From Tilletiaria anomala UBC 951 (lineage: Eukaryota; Basidiomycota; Exobasidiomycetes; Georgefischeriales; Tilletiariaceae), in assembly GCF_000711695.1 (NCBI RefSeq), contig NW_013547000.1, positions 1 to 64,000 of the forward strand: a stretch of DNA of 64,000 bases, read 5' to 3'. A program made the translations under genes and the position numbers. The notes under the pieces were generated by a model. It was not told where the DNA came from, did not search any database, and saw nothing but the letters and a program-made list of their open reading frames with translations. Numbering within the stretch: position 1 is the stretch's first letter; each line of letters opens with the position of its first letter. Of the stretch, positions 60,290 through 64,000 are shown in pieces.

Positions 60290-62475
60290 TCAGCTGAGCG
60301 ACCTGAACTTGTCCGTCGCCTCGAGGAGGAGATGGGCGATGCCAGGCTCGCGCGCCGAGTGGCCGGCATCGGGGACGAGGTGGAACTGCGCCTCCGGCCA
60401 GCGCTCGTGCAGGTTCCACGCGGTCGCCGCGGGGCACACGACGTCGTAGCGCCCTTGCACAATCACCGCAGGAATTGAGCGGATGCGGTCAATGTTGCGC
60501 GCCTCGAGCAGTTGCCCGTCCTTCATCCAGCCATTGTTGATGAAGAAGTGCGCCTCGATGCGGGCGCTTTGAAAGAAATTAGGAAAAATGGCCAATGTCG
60601 TATCAGCGCACCTTCACTTGTATGAGACTCAGGTTAATCGGAGCGCGGTACTCACAATTGGAGCGCCCACTTTGGCAATCAAAGCGAAAGAAAAAGGGAA
60701 AAAAGATAGACTCGCACAATGTCAGCACCGAAACATAAGGGCATCTGTGTCGACCTGTCATGCCGCGCCATACGCACCTGATCGTCGTCACCCCTGGCGA
60801 TGGCGTCGGGGTCGACGTACAGATTGGACGTGGCGTTTTCCCACGTGCTCCACCTCCTTGCGGCGTCAAGGCGAACTTGGGGGTCCTTGTGCGTGAGGCG
60901 CTTGTAGTACGCCTTCATGAGGTCTGCGCGCTCACGCTCGGGTATGTACTCGCGGTATGCCTGGAACATCTCTGGGAACATGTGGCCTGCGCCGTCCTGG
61001 TAGAAGAAGCGGAGCTCGGCCTTACGCAGCGTGAAGATGCCGCGCAGGACGAGCGCCACGACGCGGTCCGGGTGCTGTTGCGCGTAGGCGAGCGCAAGCG
61101 TCGAACCCCAGCTGCCGCCAAAGACAAGCCAGCGGTCGATGCCGAACTTGGCGCGCAGCTTCTCAATGTCTGCCACGAGGTCCCACGTCGTGTTATTCTT
61201 GAGCTCCGCTGGCGGCGTGCTCCGCCCGGCGCCGCGCTGATCGAAGCACAGAACCCGGTAGTGCTGCGGGTCGAACCACCTGCGGTCGCCCGGCCCGACA
61301 CCGCCACCGGGCCCGCCGTGGAGGAAGACGACGGGGACGCCGCCCGGCTTGCCGCACCACTCCCAGTACAGCTCGTGCGTATCGTCGACCTTAAGCCGCC
61401 CGCTTTCGTACGGATCAATGGGAGGGTAGAGCTGGCGTAAGGCCTTTTTGTGCCCTTCGAGACTGCGGGCTGAAGCGGCGTAGTCCGGCATGGATTTGTC
61501 CGTTGACAACAGGGGCGGGCGCATGGGAGCTGCATCGGCAGCAGTGGCGGTGGCAGCAGGAGCACCGGAAGACTTCTTGGTCGTGGACTTGCGACTGCCC
61601 ACGCCGTTGAGGATCCCCGAACCTAGTCCGTCTTTTGTGGGGACGGCAGGCGGGAGGCCGTTCGCCCCTACACCAGCCTCGTCCTTGGTCTTATCCTTGT
61701 CAGACGCATTCTCCTTGTTCATAGTCGTCGTCGCGGTCGATGCGTCGAGAACGATTGGAGCGACGATTGCGCTGCTGGCCGATGCGCTCGCTGACTGTGT
61801 CGAGAGGACCGACTTCGTCGGTTTTTCTGGAGTAGCTGGCGCCCCCGCTGCTGCGGTTGTCGTTGCGTCTGCTTCTTTTGCAGCCTCGGTGGGCTTTATA
61901 TCTGCCAGTGGAACAGTAGCTAGACCAGGCTTTGCAGCGTCCGCCTTTGCGCTGCCGGAAGCAGCGGCATGGCTCTTGTCTGCTGCGGATGCCAACACTA
62001 GTGCAGGTGCCTCCGCTGTCTTCTGCTCCTGCTTCTCCTTCTCGACCGGCTGAGGCACGACGGCAGGCTCGGCAGCAGTGCTGTTGGCTTTGGCCGTGTT
62101 TTCTGCGGCGGGTAGGGCAGCGCTATCCTTGGCAGGGGCATCTGCCGCTGCCGCTGTGGGTGGTGCATTCTTGCCAGGTTGCGGTGTCTCGTCGACCTTG
62201 CTCGCCGCCGTCGCAGCAGCAACCACGGGGAGCTCCGGCAGCCGCGCATTGCTCTTGACGCTGCTGATGGTGCCTTTGTCTTTGGCAGGCGCAGCCGGCG
62301 AGGCTGTGCCTGCCGTGTTGCTCGCGTCGGGGGTTCCTGCGTGTGTGGTAGACTTGGCGGGTTTGTCTGTCCTTGAGGCGAGAGCGCCGAGCACGCTGAA
62401 GCGCTTCTTGAGCTTTCCGAGAGCGTTGGAAGGCTGCTGCTGCGGCGTTTCCTTCGCCTGGTCGTCGCTGGCCAT
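60290..62475 (-). CDS. Proline iminopeptidase with long N-terminal extension
   Basis: A serine peptidase of family S33 that removes N-terminal proline from peptides. Exons 62475-60778, 60669-60656 (14 nt) and 60566-60290 give 662 residues. The alpha/beta-hydrolase part starts near residue 329 and has normal length: oxyanion loop VVFLHGGPGGGVGPGDRRWF, DQRGAGRSTP, nucleophile elbow VFGGSWGSTLALAYAQQHPD, RGIFTLRKAEL, then acid in QGRYDVVCPA and histidine in PDAGHSAREP. The micro-exon supplies the conserved WALQF, linking DDDQ to ARIEAHFF, and without it the frame breaks. The first 328 residues are Ala/Lys/Pro/Thr-rich low complexity beginning MASDDQAKETPQQQ. A Met at the domain edge (MPDYAAS, codon 61490-61488) could start a normal-sized enzyme. 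Confidence 0.93.
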
Positions 62476-64000
62476 ACTGGAGAAGGAGACGGTGCCTGTG
62501 TGTGTTACTTGCGAGCGCGGTCGAAGGTCTAAGCGCCGCGCGCGTGCTCTCTCGATCGCGCTACTTGACTAGAGGGAGGCGCGAATAGCACAACGACAAA
62601 GTCCTGCTGCCAGTGCTCTTGTTTTCTCTGCAGAGAGCGGGCGTGGGGCGACGGTGTAAGGTTGGCGTGCGGTGTAGGTAGCATGTGTCTAGCGAGTACC
62701 ACTAAAAGTGGACAGGAGGAGGGGGCTGCGCCATGTGTCGGCTTGGCTGGGGTGTGGCCGGTGCACTGCAGCAGTGTATATGTATGTGACCGACATCCCG
62801 AGGGGAGAAGCTATCTGTGCTCGCAAATCAGTCGATCTCGCCATCAAAAGGGACTTGTTTCTGGGTATTAATTTCATGTCGAGTTTATGTACATGAAGAC
62901 GAGACCATTTCAGGCCGATGGGATGAGCTGGTCCCTGCCAGCATTCAGCATGGGCGATGAGACGATGATAGAGGGAAGCGCAGCGGCGAGCGCATGGCGG
63001 CTTTCCTTGGCCATTTCCTTTCGCTATCTACACAGGAGAACGAGAGTAGTAGTAGCTGCTACCGATAGCAGTAGTAGCAGTTGAAAGGGAGGAGGCGGGA
63101 GAAAGTGATTTGCGTGCCCCGTCCAAGGCCGCTGCAGCCGGCCATCCTGACGTCAATTGATCCATTTTGGAAATGAGGGGGAAGAGCTACCCGGAGCGAC
63201 CATCTCTTGCGCTGCCAAAAGCACTGAGCCTCGGCCCCAGTCCCAACACTTGCGCGCGTTTGCCTCAAGTCTCCCTTCTTTCGTGGGCATAGCAAGAGGA
63301 GGACACAATGCTCGCCTCGCAAGTCGCACGCACGCACGCATCCTCTGCCGCACTCGCGGCCGGTGGGGGCGGGCGGCTGGAACGGGCTGAGGTAGCGGCT
63401 GTCAACGTGTGAAAGTGCGGGGTTGCGCGATGAGGACAAGAGGCGAGATGGGACGGATCCTGTGCTCTACCTCTGTCGTTCGCATCACGTGATTGTGATA
63501 ACATTTGCTCTGCTTGATAAGCGTTCCGCCTCGTTTCTAAGCTGGGTCCAGGTCTGGGTGTGGGTGTGGGTCCCGTCCCACTCTAGCTGTGTGCCTGTGA
63601 TTCAGACAGGCACCCCTCCAGAAGCGGGAGGGGGCTCATCTGCAGATGAGAGCAATGTGCCATGCTGCCTGCTCATATGCAGGGACTCTATCTGCATCTC
63701 GTTTCAGCACCAGCACTGCACAGTATAGCACAGCAGAAGACCCGGACCACCATCATCAGAGCGGTGCCATTTCAACTGCACTCCACCCCCTTGGAGCGTC
63801 TACATAGTCTGACTCCAGCTCGGAGCCGAGGCCGCCTGCTCCCCTCTCCCCCACCCTGTACGCTCCTTTCTTCGCTCGCCTGCTCTGCCACCCGCCGGCT
63901 AAGCCCACCGGGTTTCTGCTCTGCTCTGTTTTGCGCTGCATTGCTTCGCGTTGCTTTGCTCTGCTCAGCCTTTTCCAGCCCTCTACTCTGGCGTACACCG
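62476..64000. other. Right flank, upstream of an out-of-window gene
   Basis: No supported gene. It holds the iminopeptidase promoter, a run of TAG/CAG triplets (about 63047-63080), a GT-rich patch (63548-63575) and, from about 63830 to the end, a strongly pyrimidine-rich strand with CTCTGCT-like units. Such strand asymmetry is common in fungal core promoters and leaders, so a plus-strand gene may begin just beyond the window. Confidence 0.45.

Overview
This is a nuclear window from a compact fungal genome, most likely a basidiomycete and plausibly Ustilaginomycotina. The evidence is the gene content together with many short introns (mostly 60-100 bp, GTNNGN donors, YAG acceptors). GC is moderate, and genes lie about every 2-3 kb. 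Placement below phylum is inference. I see no rRNA, tRNA, CRISPR, transposon or virus-like element.

Layout: 3.0-9.5 kb carries a THADA/TRM732 tRNA-methylation partner running into the GPI-anchor enzyme GPI3/PIG-A in one continuous spliced frame. 9.5-18.6 kb carries SDHAF3, an SDS22-type LRR protein, splicing factor SNU23, a small CINP-like protein and a mitochondrial HTD2-like dehydratase. 18.6-31.2 kb carries cytosolic IleRS, RMI1, a phosducin-like chaperonin cofactor, NSRP1 and an unrecognised multi-pass membrane protein. 31.3-39.6 kb carries SPT20 (SAGA), a decayed CutA1 gene, topoisomerase I and the complex I subunit NDUFB3. 39.9-49.5 kb carries the kinase YAK1, COP9 subunit CSN4 and an aldo-keto reductase. 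51.8-62.5 kb carries an ATG22-like vacuolar transporter, peroxisomal 2,4-dienoyl-CoA reductase SPS19 (ending SKL), a UPF0658 Golgi membrane protein, an EFM6-type methyltransferase and a proline iminopeptidase. The ends (1-3042 and 62476-64000) and 49515-51848 hold no gene I can support.

Most neighbours alternate strand, giving head-to-head pairs that share 0.3-1 kb promoters and tail-to-tail pairs only 47-105 bp apart. The genes are housekeeping and do not form a pathway cluster. The main novelty is the TRM732-GPI3 junction. Other points of note are an expanded TOP1 C-terminus, a 14-nt micro-exon and a 328-residue extension in the iminopeptidase, and the CutA1 fossil. All exon joins below were worked out by eye from frame, splice consensus and family motifs, and total coding lengths were checked for divisibility by three.
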